This document shows positions 1 through 10,200 of a stretch of DNA of 64,000 nucleotides, one piece after another. Below the pieces are notes generated by a model. It did no database searches. It was not told where the DNA came from and was given only the letters and a program-made list of their open reading frames with translations. A program made the position numbers and the translations under genes. Positions within the stretch are counted from its first letter, which is position 1, and every line of letters starts with the position of its first letter. Origin of the DNA: Sphingobium amiense (GTDB lineage Bacteria > Pseudomonadota > Alphaproteobacteria > Sphingomonadales > Sphingomonadaceae). The stretch is from contig NZ_AP018664.1 in assembly GCF_003967075.1 (NCBI RefSeq), positions 2,666,001 through 2,730,000 of the forward strand. The letters are read 5' to 3'.

Positions 1-1
1 C

Positions 2-1741
2 GTGTCCGACGGCATCGCGGTGCGCGCCAGCGGCTTTTACCGGAGAACGGGTGGCTTCATCGACACGCTTGGGGCGGCGCGGCGGGACGCCAATGACGTG
101 GACAGCTACGGCGGAAGAGTCTCGATCCTGGTGAAACCTTCCGATCAACTGACTGTACGTCTGTCAGCGCTGTTGCAGAATCTGCGCGGGGATTCGCGCG
201 CGTCCTTCGATGCCGATCCGGTAAGTCTCGCGCCGCAACCGACCGATCCCGCCACAGGCGCCCCGGTTTCCGGCCTCACCCGGACGGAGTTTTCCCCCGG
301 CAGAACCAGCGTCGATTATCGGCTCTACAATGGCACGCTGGATTGGGACTGGGGCTTTGCGACGCTGACGTCCGTGACGAGCTACGGCAAGCTGTTCTCC
401 AAAGATCGGAACGATGCGACATACCAGCTTCCGGGCGTTGCCGATGCGATTTTCGGGACCGAGCCGGATACGCGCGGGCTGCTCTTCCCCTCTGAAGTGA
501 CGCAGAAGAAGTTCACGCAGGAACTACGGCTCGCTTCGCCCGATAATGACCGGCTCGAATGGCTGGTCGGCGGTTACTACACGCGCGAGAAGGGGCGGAT
601 TTTCCAGCAATATGTGCCCTTCGATCTGGCCACCGGAGAGACGGTCGATCCTACTCTCGTGCTGCCGGTCGGGCCGGGCGGGGCCGACATTTCCTTTCCC
701 GATTTCCTGGTAGCTCGCCTCGACTCGATCTATAAGGAATATGCGGGTTTCGGCAGCGCAACGCTGCATCTGGGGTCCCGGTTCGACCTGACCGGGGGTG
801 TCCGTTACAGCCATAACACCCAATCGACGGCACAGCTTCTGGACGGGTCCTTCCTGCCTCTGTCGGGCGGAGCGGTCGGGCCGGAAATCGAGCGTGGCAG
901 GTCGTCCGAAAATGTCCTTACCTGGTCCATGTCTCCGCGCCTCGAATTGAGCGATCATGCGTCGGTCTATGCGCGGGTAGCGAAAGGTTATCGCCCCGGC
1001 GGGCCGAATGTCGTGCCCCCCGGCGCTCCATCCGATTTCCCGCGTCAGTTCGACGCTGACACGCTGGTCAGCTATGAGGCGGGCCTGCGCGCGGAGACCG
1101 CCGACCGATCGCTCGCCGTCGATGCGTCCGTTTACTATCTCGACTGGCGGAACATCCAGACCGTTGTGACCTACCAGACCAGCATCGGTCCGGTGAGCGC
1201 CGATGGCAATGGCGACAAGGCTCGAAGCAAGGGAGCCGAAATCACCGTTGCCCTGCGCCCGATCAGGGGCTTCGATTTTACCGCCAGCATCGCCTATAAC
1301 GATGCGAAGTTGAAAGACGACTTGCCCGGCATCGACATCGGCGCGCCGGATCTGGTGGCTCCGGGGGTGAAAGGCGATCGCCTGCCCTATGCGCCGAAGT
1401 GGAGCGGCAATATCTCCGCCGATTATCGCTGGCCGATGAGCAGAAGCGTCAACGCTTTTGCCGGAGGCAGCATCCGTATCGTCAGCGATCAGACGACCGA
1501 TTTCGACCTGGCCTACCTGCTGACCTATGGACGCCGCCTGACAATTGACGGTTATGCCACGGTCGATGTGCGGGCGGGCTTCGAGGTTGGCCGCTTCAAC
1601 GTCCAGTTCTACGCTCGCAACCTCAACAATTCGCATGGCCTCATCAACGCGGGCCAGTTCCAGACGCGGCCGGGCACCTTGCTGAACGCGTCGCCGATCC
1701 GGCCGAGGAGCTTTGGCATGACGGTAGGAGCAAGTTTCTGA
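2..1741 (+). CDS. TonB-dependent receptor, C-terminal part (5' end outside window)
   Basis: About 579 residues of an outer-membrane TonB-dependent receptor are visible; the reading frame is open to the left edge, so the signal peptide, TonB box and plug are missing from view. The visible part is beta-barrel with alternating aromatic strands and a terminal Phe (GASF), typical of outer-membrane proteins. It shares blocks such as YAR-A-GYRPGGPN, VDAS-Y--DWR-IQ and GVKGDRLP with the receptor at 17913-20129, so the two belong to one subfamily. Its stop codon overlaps the start of the serine hydrolase by one base, showing an operon. By context it probably imports a peptide-like substrate; the substrate is inferred only. 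Confidence 0.93.
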   Translation: MSDGIAVRASGFYRRTGGFIDTLGAARRDANDVDSYGGRVSILVKPSDQLTVRLSALLQNLRGDSRASFDADPVSLAPQPTDPATGAPVSGLTRTEFSPGRTSVDYRLYNGTLDWDWGFATLTSVTSYGKLFSKDRNDATYQLPGVADAIFGTEPDTRGLLFPSEVTQKKFTQELRLASPDNDRLEWLVGGYYTREKGRIFQQYVPFDLATGETVDPTLVLPVGPGGADISFPDFLVARLDSIYKEYAGFGSATLHLGSRFDLTGGVRYSHNTQSTAQLLDGSFLPLSGGAVGPEIERGRSSENVLTWSMSPRLELSDHASVYARVAKGYRPGGPNVVPPGAPSDFPRQFDADTLVSYEAGLRAETADRSLAVDASVYYLDWRNIQTVVTYQTSIGPVSADGNGDKARSKGAEITVALRPIRGFDFTASIAYNDAKLKDDLPGIDIGAPDLVAPGVKGDRLPYAPKWSGNISADYRWPMSRSVNAFAGGSIRIVSDQTTDFDLAYLLTYGRRLTIDGYATVDVRAGFEVGRFNVQFYARNLNNSHGLINAGQFQTRPGTLLNASPIRPRSFGMTVGASF

Positions 1742-3729
1742 TGGCAAGCCTGTTCACTCGCTGGATTGCCCTCCTCTCGATGCTGACCATGTCGGCGACG
1801 GCCGCGACCGCGCAATCGTCCGCCGACCTCAATCCCGCGCGCGCGGCGGTTTCCGCTTCCGGAACGCAAACGTCGACAAATGGGCACGCACCGGCCTCGC
1901 TGACGGCGGCAGACATCAACGCCTGGCTCGATGGCCTGCTGCCCTATTCGCTCGATGCGGGCGGCATCGCAGGCGCGGTCGTTGTTGTCGTGAAGGATGG
2001 GCAGGTGCTGACGGCGCGCGGATATGGATATTCGGACATGCGTTCGCGCGTGCCGGTCGATCCGGCGCGGACGATGTTCCGGCCCGGCTCGATCTCAAAG
2101 CTGTTCACATGGACGGCGGTGATGCAGCAGGTCGAGGCGGGCAAGATCGACCTCAACCGCGACATCAATGCCTATCTCGATTTCCGCATTCCGCCGTCGC
2201 ACGGCAAGCCGATCACCATGCGGCACCTGATGACGCATACGGGCGGTTTCGAGGAAACGGCGAAATATCTGATTGTCGAGAAGGCCGGGCAGAAACACCC
2301 GCTGGGCGATGTGCTCAAGCGCTGGGTGCCGGCGCGCATCTATGCGCCGGGTGAAATGCCGGCCTATTCCAACTATGGCGCGTCGCTTGCCGGTTATGTC
2401 GTGGAGCGGGTGTCCGGCGAGAGGTTCGAGGATTATGTTCAGCGGCACATCTTCGCACCGCTGAACATGCGCCATTCGAGCTTCGAGCAGCCCCTTCCCG
2501 CATCGCTCGCGCCGCTCCTGTCGAAAGGCTATAACGTCGCGTCCGAAGAACCCAAGCCTTACGAGATTATCGAACTGTCGCCCGCCGGTGCATTGTCGTC
2601 CACGGGCCAGGACATGGCCCGCTTCATGCTCGCGTTTCTCGACAATCGCGGTGCGCTGATGAAGCCGGAGACGCGCGCGCGGATGTTTGCGGATGTCAAC
2701 CGGCCCATCCCGGCGCTCCCCGCGATGGCGCTGGGCTTCTATCATGAGGATCGCAACGGACAGGTGATCGTGGGCCATGGCGGCGATACCAACTGGTTCC
2801 ATTCGGACCTGCATCTGCTGGTGAACAGCAATGTCGGCATCTACATGTCGTTCAACAGCGCGGGAAAAGAAGCGGCTGCGCACGTTATCCGCCAGAGGCT
2901 GTTCGATCAGTTCATGGCGCGCTACTTCCCGGAATCGGGTTCTGAACGCCGCACCGCGTCCACCGCGCGGGACCATGGGCGGCTTATGGTCGGTCATTAT
3001 GTCAGCAGCCGGGCGTCCACATCCAACTGGCTGCGCTTCATCGGTCTTCTGGGGGAGGTCGAGGTAAGCCAGAACAGCGACGACACGATCACCGTCTCTG
3101 CGCTGCTCGATCCTGCCGGCGTGCCAAAGCGCTGGCGCGAAGTGGCGCCGTTCCAGTGGCGTGAGGTCGGCGGCAGCGGACGGCTGGCCGCGAGGGTGGA
3201 ACATGGCCGGGTAGCTGCCTTTTCCATCGCCGAGTTCGCCCCGATCATACTTTTCCTGCCCGCGCCCGCTGATCTCGATGCCGGATGGATCATGCCCGCG
3301 CTGTTGGCGGCGCTGGGCATCATGCTGCTCACGGCGCTGGCATGGCCGGTCGTGGCGGGGATGCGGAAGGTCTACGGTTACCGCTCACCCGTGTCGGGAC
3401 GTGCGCTTCTGTTTGATCGCGTCATGCGGTTTACTGCGGTTGTCGCGCTATTGGTGGCGGCCGGGTGGATGGGCATGATCGCGGCGATCAACACCGATGT
3501 CGGGCTGCTCGATGGGCGCCTCGACATCTGGATGCGCCTGATTCAGCTTATGGAAGTCGCCGCCATTCTTGGCACGCTGGTTTCGGTCTACAACGCCTAT
3601 GTGGTGCTTCGCAGCCCTGATCGGCGCTGGTTTGCGAAAATCTGGTCGATACTGGTCCCGGTGGCGGGCCTGTTTCTCACCTGGGTCGTGCTCAGCATGG
3701 GCCTGCTGACCATCGGGCTTGATTATTGA
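1741..3729 (+). CDS. Membrane-anchored beta-lactamase-fold serine hydrolase
   Basis: A 662-residue class C beta-lactamase-type (Pfam Beta-lactamase, PF00144) hydrolase. It has an N-terminal signal peptide (about residues 1-25), the SxxK catalytic pair Ser117/Lys120 (SISK), the YxN motif at Tyr209-Asn211 and an HGG motif at 346-348. After the catalytic domain (to about residue 390) and a linker domain, four hydrophobic segments (about 515-535, 555-575, 595-618 and 632-655) anchor it in the inner membrane with the active site probably periplasmic. Family members include D-aminopeptidases, esterases and penicillin-binding-like proteins. Lying between a TonB receptor and a peptide transporter, it most likely cleaves an imported peptide or amide in the periplasm. 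Confidence 0.9.
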   Translation: MASLFTRWIALLSMLTMSATAATAQSSADLNPARAAVSASGTQTSTNGHAPASLTAADINAWLDGLLPYSLDAGGIAGAVVVVVKDGQVLTARGYGYSDMRSRVPVDPARTMFRPGSISKLFTWTAVMQQVEAGKIDLNRDINAYLDFRIPPSHGKPITMRHLMTHTGGFEETAKYLIVEKAGQKHPLGDVLKRWVPARIYAPGEMPAYSNYGASLAGYVVERVSGERFEDYVQRHIFAPLNMRHSSFEQPLPASLAPLLSKGYNVASEEPKPYEIIELSPAGALSSTGQDMARFMLAFLDNRGALMKPETRARMFADVNRPIPALPAMALGFYHEDRNGQVIVGHGGDTNWFHSDLHLLVNSNVGIYMSFNSAGKEAAAHVIRQRLFDQFMARYFPESGSERRTASTARDHGRLMVGHYVSSRASTSNWLRFIGLLGEVEVSQNSDDTITVSALLDPAGVPKRWREVAPFQWREVGGSGRLAARVEHGRVAAFSIAEFAPIILFLPAPADLDAGWIMPALLAALGIMLLTALAWPVVAGMRKVYGYRSPVSGRALLFDRVMRFTAVVALLVAAGWMGMIAAINTDVGLLDGRLDIWMRLIQLMEVAAILGTLVSVYNAYVVLRSPDRRWFAKIWSILVPVAGLFLTWVVLSMGLLTIGLDY

Positions 3730-3730
3730 C

Positions 3731-5062
3731 GTGAGGAACACACCGCTGACCTCATCTGCGGCACGGGCAGCGCCCCCCGGACGCGGTGCCCCCCGCTCGC
3801 TTTTCGGTCATCCGCCGGGACTCACCAGCCTGTTCCTGACACAGATGTGGGCCGAATTCTCCTATTTCGGCCTTCAGGCATTGCTGGTCTACTATATGAC
3901 GCGGCACCTGCACTTCCCACAGGCGCAGTCGTCGCTGATCTACGGTCTTTATGGCGCGGCCGCCTTCTTCAGTCCCTTCTTCGGCGGCATCATCGCGGAT
4001 CGCTGGCTGGGCCGGACGCGCAGCGTCGTGATCGGCGGCGTATTGATGATGGCGGGGCATTTCCTGATGGCGTTCGAGGATATGCTTTTTCCTGCGCTGG
4101 GGCTGGTCGCCATCGGCAACGGACTGTTCATCCCGCCGCTCGCGGTGCAGGTCGGGAGCCTCTATGACGAGGGCGACCTACGCCGACCTCAGGCGTTCAG
4201 CGCCTACTATATGGGCATCAACCTGGGTGGCCTGCTGGCGCCCTTTGTCTGCGGGACGCTGGGCGAGCTATATGGCTGGCACTGGGGCTTTTCTGCCGCC
4301 GGGATCGGCATGGCGGTGGGACTGGCAATCTATCTGGCATCGCTGCGATTCCTGCCACCGGAACCGGGCATCCACCATCGAAATCGCATACAAAGTCCGT
4401 CGTTGAGTGGGGACGACTGGCGCAATCTTCGCCTGATACTGGCGATCGTTCTGGTGGTCGTCCTGTTCCGCATCGGCTATGAGCAAAGCGGCAATGTCAT
4501 TGCGTTGTGGGTGGCCGACCAGACCGACCGTCATGTCGTCATCGGCGGATGGCAGTTCGAGATACCCGCGACCTGGTTTCAGGCGATCAATCCGCTCCTC
4601 ATCATTCTGCTCACGCCACCGCTGATCCGCTTCTGGCGGCGGCACGACCGTGATGGATCGCCCGCCGCGCTGCTGCGCCGGATGAGCATCGGCTGCGCAG
4701 TTGCCGCGATGGCGATGTTGGTCATGATGGGGGCAGCAGCGCTCCATGCATCAACCGGCCAGCCGGTAAGCGCTGGCTGGGTGCTGGCCTATTTTCTGTT
4801 TCTCACCGTTGGGGAGTTGCTGACCCTGCCGGTTGGCCTGAGCCTGATCGGCACGCTTTCACCGGTTCGGATCGCCGCCATGCTTATGGGCGCATGGTAC
4901 ATCGCCAAGTTTCTTGGCAGCCTGCTCGCGGGAATCATGGGCAGTTACTGGGGACAGATCCCCGCAACAATCTTTTTCGCAGTGGGTATGGTTTCTTCGC
5001 TGACGGCCTTCACCATTCTGCTCGCGATGAGCCGCTCTGGACGATCACGTTTCGCTGCGTAG
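3731..5062 (+). CDS. POT/PTR2-family proton-dependent peptide transporter
   Basis: An inner-membrane major-facilitator protein of about 443 residues with 12 or more hydrophobic segments. PTR2 signatures are visible: GGIIADRWLGR after the second or third helix, and FSAYYMGINLGG in the fifth-helix region. The first helix carries AEFSYFG in place of the canonical ExxERFxYYG, so the second charged residue of that proton-coupling motif appears absent. I prefer the GTG at 3731, one base after the hydrolase stop; a TTG at 3719 would overlap the upstream gene. It ends the receptor-hydrolase-transporter operon and probably takes up the hydrolase products as short peptides. Confidence 0.88.
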   Translation: MRNTPLTSSAARAAPPGRGAPRSLFGHPPGLTSLFLTQMWAEFSYFGLQALLVYYMTRHLHFPQAQSSLIYGLYGAAAFFSPFFGGIIADRWLGRTRSVVIGGVLMMAGHFLMAFEDMLFPALGLVAIGNGLFIPPLAVQVGSLYDEGDLRRPQAFSAYYMGINLGGLLAPFVCGTLGELYGWHWGFSAAGIGMAVGLAIYLASLRFLPPEPGIHHRNRIQSPSLSGDDWRNLRLILAIVLVVVLFRIGYEQSGNVIALWVADQTDRHVVIGGWQFEIPATWFQAINPLLIILLTPPLIRFWRRHDRDGSPAALLRRMSIGCAVAAMAMLVMMGAAALHASTGQPVSAGWVLAYFLFLTVGELLTLPVGLSLIGTLSPVRIAAMLMGAWYIAKFLGSLLAGIMGSYWGQIPATIFFAVGMVSSLTAFTILLAMSRSGRSRFAA

Positions 5063-5368
5063 GAGATTGGCGTGGGCAAGGCATCGCATCGCCTGCTTTC
5101 CGCTTCCTGACGACCTGTGTGCCTCTCCTTATAGGTTTTCCAATCGGCTGGCGGCGCTCGCGTGAGAAGAAACCTTGCAGCCTCCTATGAGCGGGGGCGC
5201 AGGCATCACCTCCAGAATATCTCCGTGTCTGCCATGGTGAGGAATGGCCAGCCTGTAGTCCATCCGAAAGGGATGGAAACAATCTTGCTGTCGTATTGAC
5301 TTGTCGATGCAGAAAATTGACCCTCTTCTTCAGGGTAGCAAGTCCATTTCCTGGCCTTGGGGGGTTCT
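5063..5368. other. Intergenic stretch, nothing recognised
   Basis: About 300 bases between the peptide transporter and the lipoprotein gene. I see no convincing gene, operator or strong terminator. It must hold the promoter of the downstream gene, but no clear -35/-10 pair stands out. Confidence 0.4.
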
Positions 5369-6601
5369 TTGCTGGCACGTCATTTCCATCCATTCGCCGT
5401 GGCGCTCATCTTTGCCCTGTCCGGCTGCGCAGGCTCCGGCGCCGGACCGCTGGGCCTTGGCGCTGTTATCGGAGACCGCAACCTCGCATCGGCGGAGCCT
5501 CTTTTTTCCGAACGGGAGGAAAAATGCTTCGACAGCGGGGATCAGTTCCTGACAGCCATTTTCGGACCGGTGGATGAAGACCAGATGGCAAAGCCGGTCC
5601 AGGCGGGGGGCCGGCATTCCGACTGCGGGGCGATTGCGGCATCGTTCCAGCATGTCATCGGAAGCAGTTCGGAAGGCGGGCTGTCCAGCAGTCGCTACAC
5701 CACCCAGCAGCGGAACGAGATCATCGACATCCTGATGGCCACGTCCAACCGCAAATGCACGCGCTACGTTGCCATGCTCAAAAATGCGGACGCCGCCGTC
5801 AATTCCTCTCTCAGCATCAGCGCCATCATCACCAGCGGCCTCGGTTCCTTCGTCGGCGGCGTCAATACCGCAAAGGCGCTGTCCGGGTCCGCCGCGATCC
5901 TGAGCGGATCGCGCGAAGCGATCAACCAGACCTACCTCAGCAATCTCACCATTCACGTTCTGGCCGCTGCGATGGAAAAGGCGCGCGACCGGCTGCGTCG
6001 CGACATCACCAATCGCGAGGCCTGTTCCACCAGCAGTTACACGCTCAGTCGCGGGCTGGAGGATATTTTCCAGTATCATGGAGCCTGTTCGATCAGCGTG
6101 GGCCTCGCAGAGGCCGCGATCGCGGTGGAGCGCAGCCAGAATCCGGGCCTTGACGCGATGCGCAACAGCCTCGCCCAATATGCGGCGCTCGTGCGGCAGG
6201 CGGAGGAAGTCGGGAAGGCAGGAACCCCGACCCCGGTTGCAGGTCCGATGGCGACCCCCGATCTGTCGTCCGTGACGGCGACCAATGCAAAACTCGCTTC
6301 TGCACAGGCGAACGTCGCGACATTGACGCAGGAGCTGGACGCCTTCGCGAAGAAGGCAAAGCAGGATGCCGAGGCCGCGAAGGCCAGCCCCGCCGATGCC
6401 GCACTGGCCGCGACTGCCGCCGCAAGCGCCAAAGCGCGTGACGGGAAGCAGGAAGAACTAAACGGCGCAGGGTTTCAGCGCGATGCGCTGGTCCAGCAAT
6501 ATGCAGGGGAGTTGCAGAGGCTCGCCAGTTCGGTCACCTTCGCGACACCGGCGATCGTCGCGCCCGAGACACGCGCCTGTCCCTTCGGCATGGGCCAGTG
6601 A
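5369..6601 (+). CDS. Predicted lipoprotein with C-terminal coiled coil, function unknown
   Basis: I do not recognise this protein of about 410 residues. The N terminus is a lipoprotein signal: a hydrophobic stretch followed by the lipobox ALSGC, so it should be anchored through that Cys. The middle part (about residues 30-250) contains several cysteines and a Gly/Ser-rich hydrophobic patch. Residues of about 290-400 are Ala/Lys/Glu/Gln rich with heptad character (TNAKLASAQANVATLTQELD), likely coiled coil. The TTG at 5369 is preceded at 5 bases by a G-rich ribosome site; a TTG at 5357 is also open. It stands alone between the peptide operon and gene debris. Confidence 0.7.
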   Translation: MLARHFHPFAVALIFALSGCAGSGAGPLGLGAVIGDRNLASAEPLFSEREEKCFDSGDQFLTAIFGPVDEDQMAKPVQAGGRHSDCGAIAASFQHVIGSSSEGGLSSSRYTTQQRNEIIDILMATSNRKCTRYVAMLKNADAAVNSSLSISAIITSGLGSFVGGVNTAKALSGSAAILSGSREAINQTYLSNLTIHVLAAAMEKARDRLRRDITNREACSTSSYTLSRGLEDIFQYHGACSISVGLAEAAIAVERSQNPGLDAMRNSLAQYAALVRQAEEVGKAGTPTPVAGPMATPDLSSVTATNAKLASAQANVATLTQELDAFAKKAKQDAEAAKASPADAALAATAAASAKARDGKQEELNGAGFQRDALVQQYAGELQRLASSVTFATPAIVAPETRACPFGMGQ

Positions 6602-6795
6602 TATCCGAGCGGCCGGCCATATCATTGCCGATCCTCCGTCGCCGCTTACCGCTGCTTCCTCCAAGGTCGCGTGCGGACGTTTCCCCAACGCCGGGCATCC
6701 ACCGGGCCAACTGCCACCCCCGGACTGGAACTGACCGCCTGCCGTCCGGTCGCTGCCCCTTATTCATATGATGCAATGAAAAGACGGATGTTTGT

Positions 6796-6975
6796 TCAGC
6801 GTAGTCCCATCCGATCCATCTTTTTTAGCAGTCCCGCTCGCGAGAGGCCAAGTTCACGCGCTGCATGGGTGTGATTGCGCCCGGTGCGATCCAGTGCTTC
6901 GCTGATCCTGCGGCGTTCCAGCGCAGCCACCTCATCTTCCAAAGTCTGGTTACCCAGAATCTTCAGTTTACCGCC
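6796..6975 (-). pseudogene. C-terminal fragment of an NtrC-type sigma-54 activator
   Basis: Reading the minus strand gives about 60 residues ending at a TGA (6796-6798). They include TLEDEVAALERRRISEALD, then RTGRNHTHAARELGLSRAGL and LLKKMDRMGLR. This is the Fis-type helix-turn-helix that ends sigma-54-dependent response regulators, where E-A-L-x-x-T-x-G-N-x-x-x-A-A-R-x-L-G-x-S-R is characteristic. An in-frame stop (6976-6978) lies just upstream and no receiver or AAA+ domain follows, so only the DNA-binding tail survives. It is too short for most gene callers. Confidence 0.75.
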
Positions 6976-7033
6976 TCATTCAAGGAACGCGGCGCGCTCA
7001 TTGGCCCCCGCAATGGCGAGGAGTCAGGCTGCC

Positions 7034-7125
7034 TTAGATTTTCGTGCCCTCTGCCGATGTGAGTGCCCCCTCCACATCTACCCGAGGTATCTGACCGTGC
7101 TTTCGATCTTCGTATGCCCCATTTG
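7034..7125 (-). pseudogene. C-terminal remnant of a tyrosine site-specific recombinase, frameshifted
   Basis: The minus strand encodes QMGHTKIESTVRYLG, then after a one-base frame change VDVEGALTSAEGTKI and a TAA stop. GHTKIESTVRYLG is the box III/tyrosine end of phage-type integrases, including the catalytic His (GHT) and the Tyr nucleophile (RYLG). Restoring one base at about 7080 joins the two parts into the usual LGVDVE tail. The catalytic Arg and the rest of the enzyme are absent upstream. It marks an old integration event beside the regulator fragment. Confidence 0.65.
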
Positions 7126-7265
7126 ATCCCGACCCCGTGATCCAGGAAGAAGCGGATGGCTCAAATCCGACGGGGTTTGAGCGCTCGCCTTGCACCTGCC
7201 TTGCGTCCTGCATTCCGCTTTCAATCTGAGACGCTGGGATCGCCATCGCGCGCGCGTTTCGCCAG

Positions 7266-10200
7266 TCACGCTGCCGCCAGTTGCCCCATGGTGACATAGT
7301 CGAGCTTGCCCGTGCCCAGCACGGGCAGAGCGTCCACTTCGCGAATGTCGCGCGGGATGGCGAGTTCCGTGACGCCATTGGCGCGGCCCCATGCCTGAAG
7401 ATCGCCTGCCTTCGCGCCCCTGCGGGTGGTGAAGAGCACAAGTTGCTCACCCTTGCGCGCGTCCGGACGGGTGACGACGGCATGTTCGGCGTCGGGCCAG
7501 AGCGCTGCGGCATAGCCCTCCACCGCCGGCAAAGACACGATCTCTCCGCCGATCTTGGCAAAGCGCTTGGCGCGGCCGCGAATGGTGACGAAGCCTTCGC
7601 CGTCGATGGTGACGATGTCGCCGCTATCATGCCAGCCTTCCTCCGGCGGTTGAAGCACGCCCGGTGCATCGGCCTTCATATAGCCGGCCATGATATTGGG
7701 ACCACGGATCGACAGGCGGCCACCTTCGGTGATGCCGGGCACATCGTCCAGCTTCGCCTCGATGCCCGGCAGCAGGCGGCCGACGGTGCCGGCGCGGAAA
7801 TGCATCGGCGTATTGACCGCGATCACCGGCCCCGCCTCGGTTGCGCCATAGCCTTCCAGGATGCGCAGGCCGAACTTGTCGGCATAGACCTTGCGCGTTT
7901 CATCGCGCACTCGCTCCGCCCCCGCAAAGATGTAGCGAACGGAGTAGAAGTCGTAGCCGTGCGCCATGCGGGCATAGCCGGACAGGAAAGTGTCGGTGCC
8001 GAACAGGATCGTCGCATTGCTGTCATAGGCCAGCGCCGGCACGATGCGGTAATGAAGCGGGCTGGGATAGAGCAGCGTCTTCACCCCGTGCAGGATCGGC
8101 AGCAGCGTGCCCCCGGTCAGGCCGAAGCTGTGGAACACCGGCAGCGCGTTCAGCACCATGTCCGCCGTGTTGAAATCAATCCGCGCGGCCAACTGGCGAC
8201 AGTTGGACAGCAGGTTGCGGTGGCTCAGCACCACGCCCTTGGGCAGCCCTTCCGATCCGCTGGTGAACAGGATCACCGCCGGGGCATCGGGCGCGATGCG
8301 CAACCTCCTGTGCGCCCGCCCGGCAAAGCGGCTGGCGATCAGCGCGCGCAGCTTCGCCCCGGTGCCGATGGTCGCGCCGATATCCTCCAGCCAGAGGATG
8401 TTCAGGCCTTCGCCCGCAAGCGCAGCGACGATCTCGCCGAGCTTCGCCTGATCCACGAAGGCTCGGGCGGTGACGATGGTGCGGATCTGCGCAGCTGTGC
8501 AGGCGGCCTTCAAACTGGCAAGGCCCGCCGTATAGTTCAGCATCGCCGGCACCCGGCCGTGCGCCTGCAATGCGAAGAAGGTCGCGACCACCGCCGCCAC
8601 ATTGGGCAGCAGCACGCCGACCGCCTCGCCCCGGCGGCTGGCAGCCGCCAGCGGACGGCCGAGCGCAAGACTGCCGGTGACAAGCCGGTCATATGACATG
8701 GGCTCGCGCTTGATGTCCTCCACCACTGGCGCCTTGCGCCCATGGATATACCGTGCCTCCAGCAGCGCCTGAAACAGCGTCTCTTCCGTGCGTGAGGTGG
8801 CGAAGATCATCGCGCTCATCTCGTCATACAGGCGACGTCCGGCGATGGCGCGGCGCGCCCGCGCAGTCATTTCCCCCTCTATGCTGAAGCGGCGCGGCGG
8901 CAGAACGGTCAGTTTAACCCTGGGGAAGCTGCGCAACCGCACCTTGCCGCGCAGGCGCGAAAAAGGCGTATATTGCGCGCCGTCGATGCGCACCGGGATG
9001 ATCGGCGCGTCGGCCTTGTCGGCAACCATACCGGGGCCGTCGAACACCTTCATCAGTGCGCCGGTCACGGTGATACGCCCTTCCGGGAAGATCACCAGCG
9101 TCCGTCCTTCGCGCACCGCTTTCACCATCGCCTTGGCCGCCATCGGATTGGTCGGATCGACCGGGAAAGCGTCGAACAGCGGCAGGAAGGGCTTGATCCA
9201 CCAGGCTCTCGCAATGCGGGTATGCACCGCAAAGGTCGGCTTGCCCGGCAGGAAGGCGGCGAGCAGCAACCCGTCGAGAAAGGACACATGGTTGACCACG
9301 ACCACGGCAGGCGTCCCCGCCTGCGGCATGTTCTCGACGCCCGTCACCTCGACGCGATAGAGCAGCCGCAACAGCCCCCGGAACAGCGACTTGATTACCG
9401 TTTCAGGCAGAAGCCAGCAGGAAATCAGCGCGATCGTCAGCGTCGCAAAGCCCATCGCGCCGATCACGCCGGGCACGCTTTCCCCGCGCGCCAGCATCAG
9501 CGTCACCGCCAGCACCACGGCCACGCTGACGGCGGCATTGACGATATTGTTCGCCGCGATGGTGCGCGATCGCTCCTCGCGCGGGGCGTGGGTCTGAAGG
9601 ATCGCATAGAGCGGCACGATGAACATGCCCCCGGCAAAGGCGATGCCGAACAGGTCGATCAGGATGCGCCAGCTCCCCGCCGACGCGACGAAGGCGGCAA
9701 TGCCCGCTTCGCCACCCTGCGGAACATAGGCGCCGGTCGACAGCCACAGGTCGATCATGCAGCCAGCCAGCGCCAGCGCTGACACCGGCACGAAACGGGC
9801 CGAAACCTCGCCGCGCAGCAGGCGATTGACCAGCAGCGACCCCAGCGCCACGCTCAGCGAGAAGACCAGCAGGAACAGGGTGGCGACTTCCTGCCGCGCA
9901 TGCAGCACGCCGCTGACCAGCGGCGCGAACTGCGCCAGCAGGACGGCTCCCACGGCGAAGAACCAGCTTATCCCCAGGATGGACAGCCACACGCCGCGCC
10001 CATGGCGCGCCGCCTTCAGTATCTGCCAGGTGCTGCGAAAGATATTGGCGTCGATCCGCAGCCCCTTCGCCACCGGCGGCGCGGACGGGACGGCAAGGCT
10101 GGCGATAAAACCCAGCAGCGCGACGCCGACCGCGACAAGGCCCGCCGTCTGCGCCGAAATCACCCCGGCCAGCAACTGCCCGCTCAGGATCGCGAGAAAT

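Noticed and set aside
7281..8696. Plus-strand frame antisense to aas
   Set aside because: Shadow of the ligase domain, no motif.
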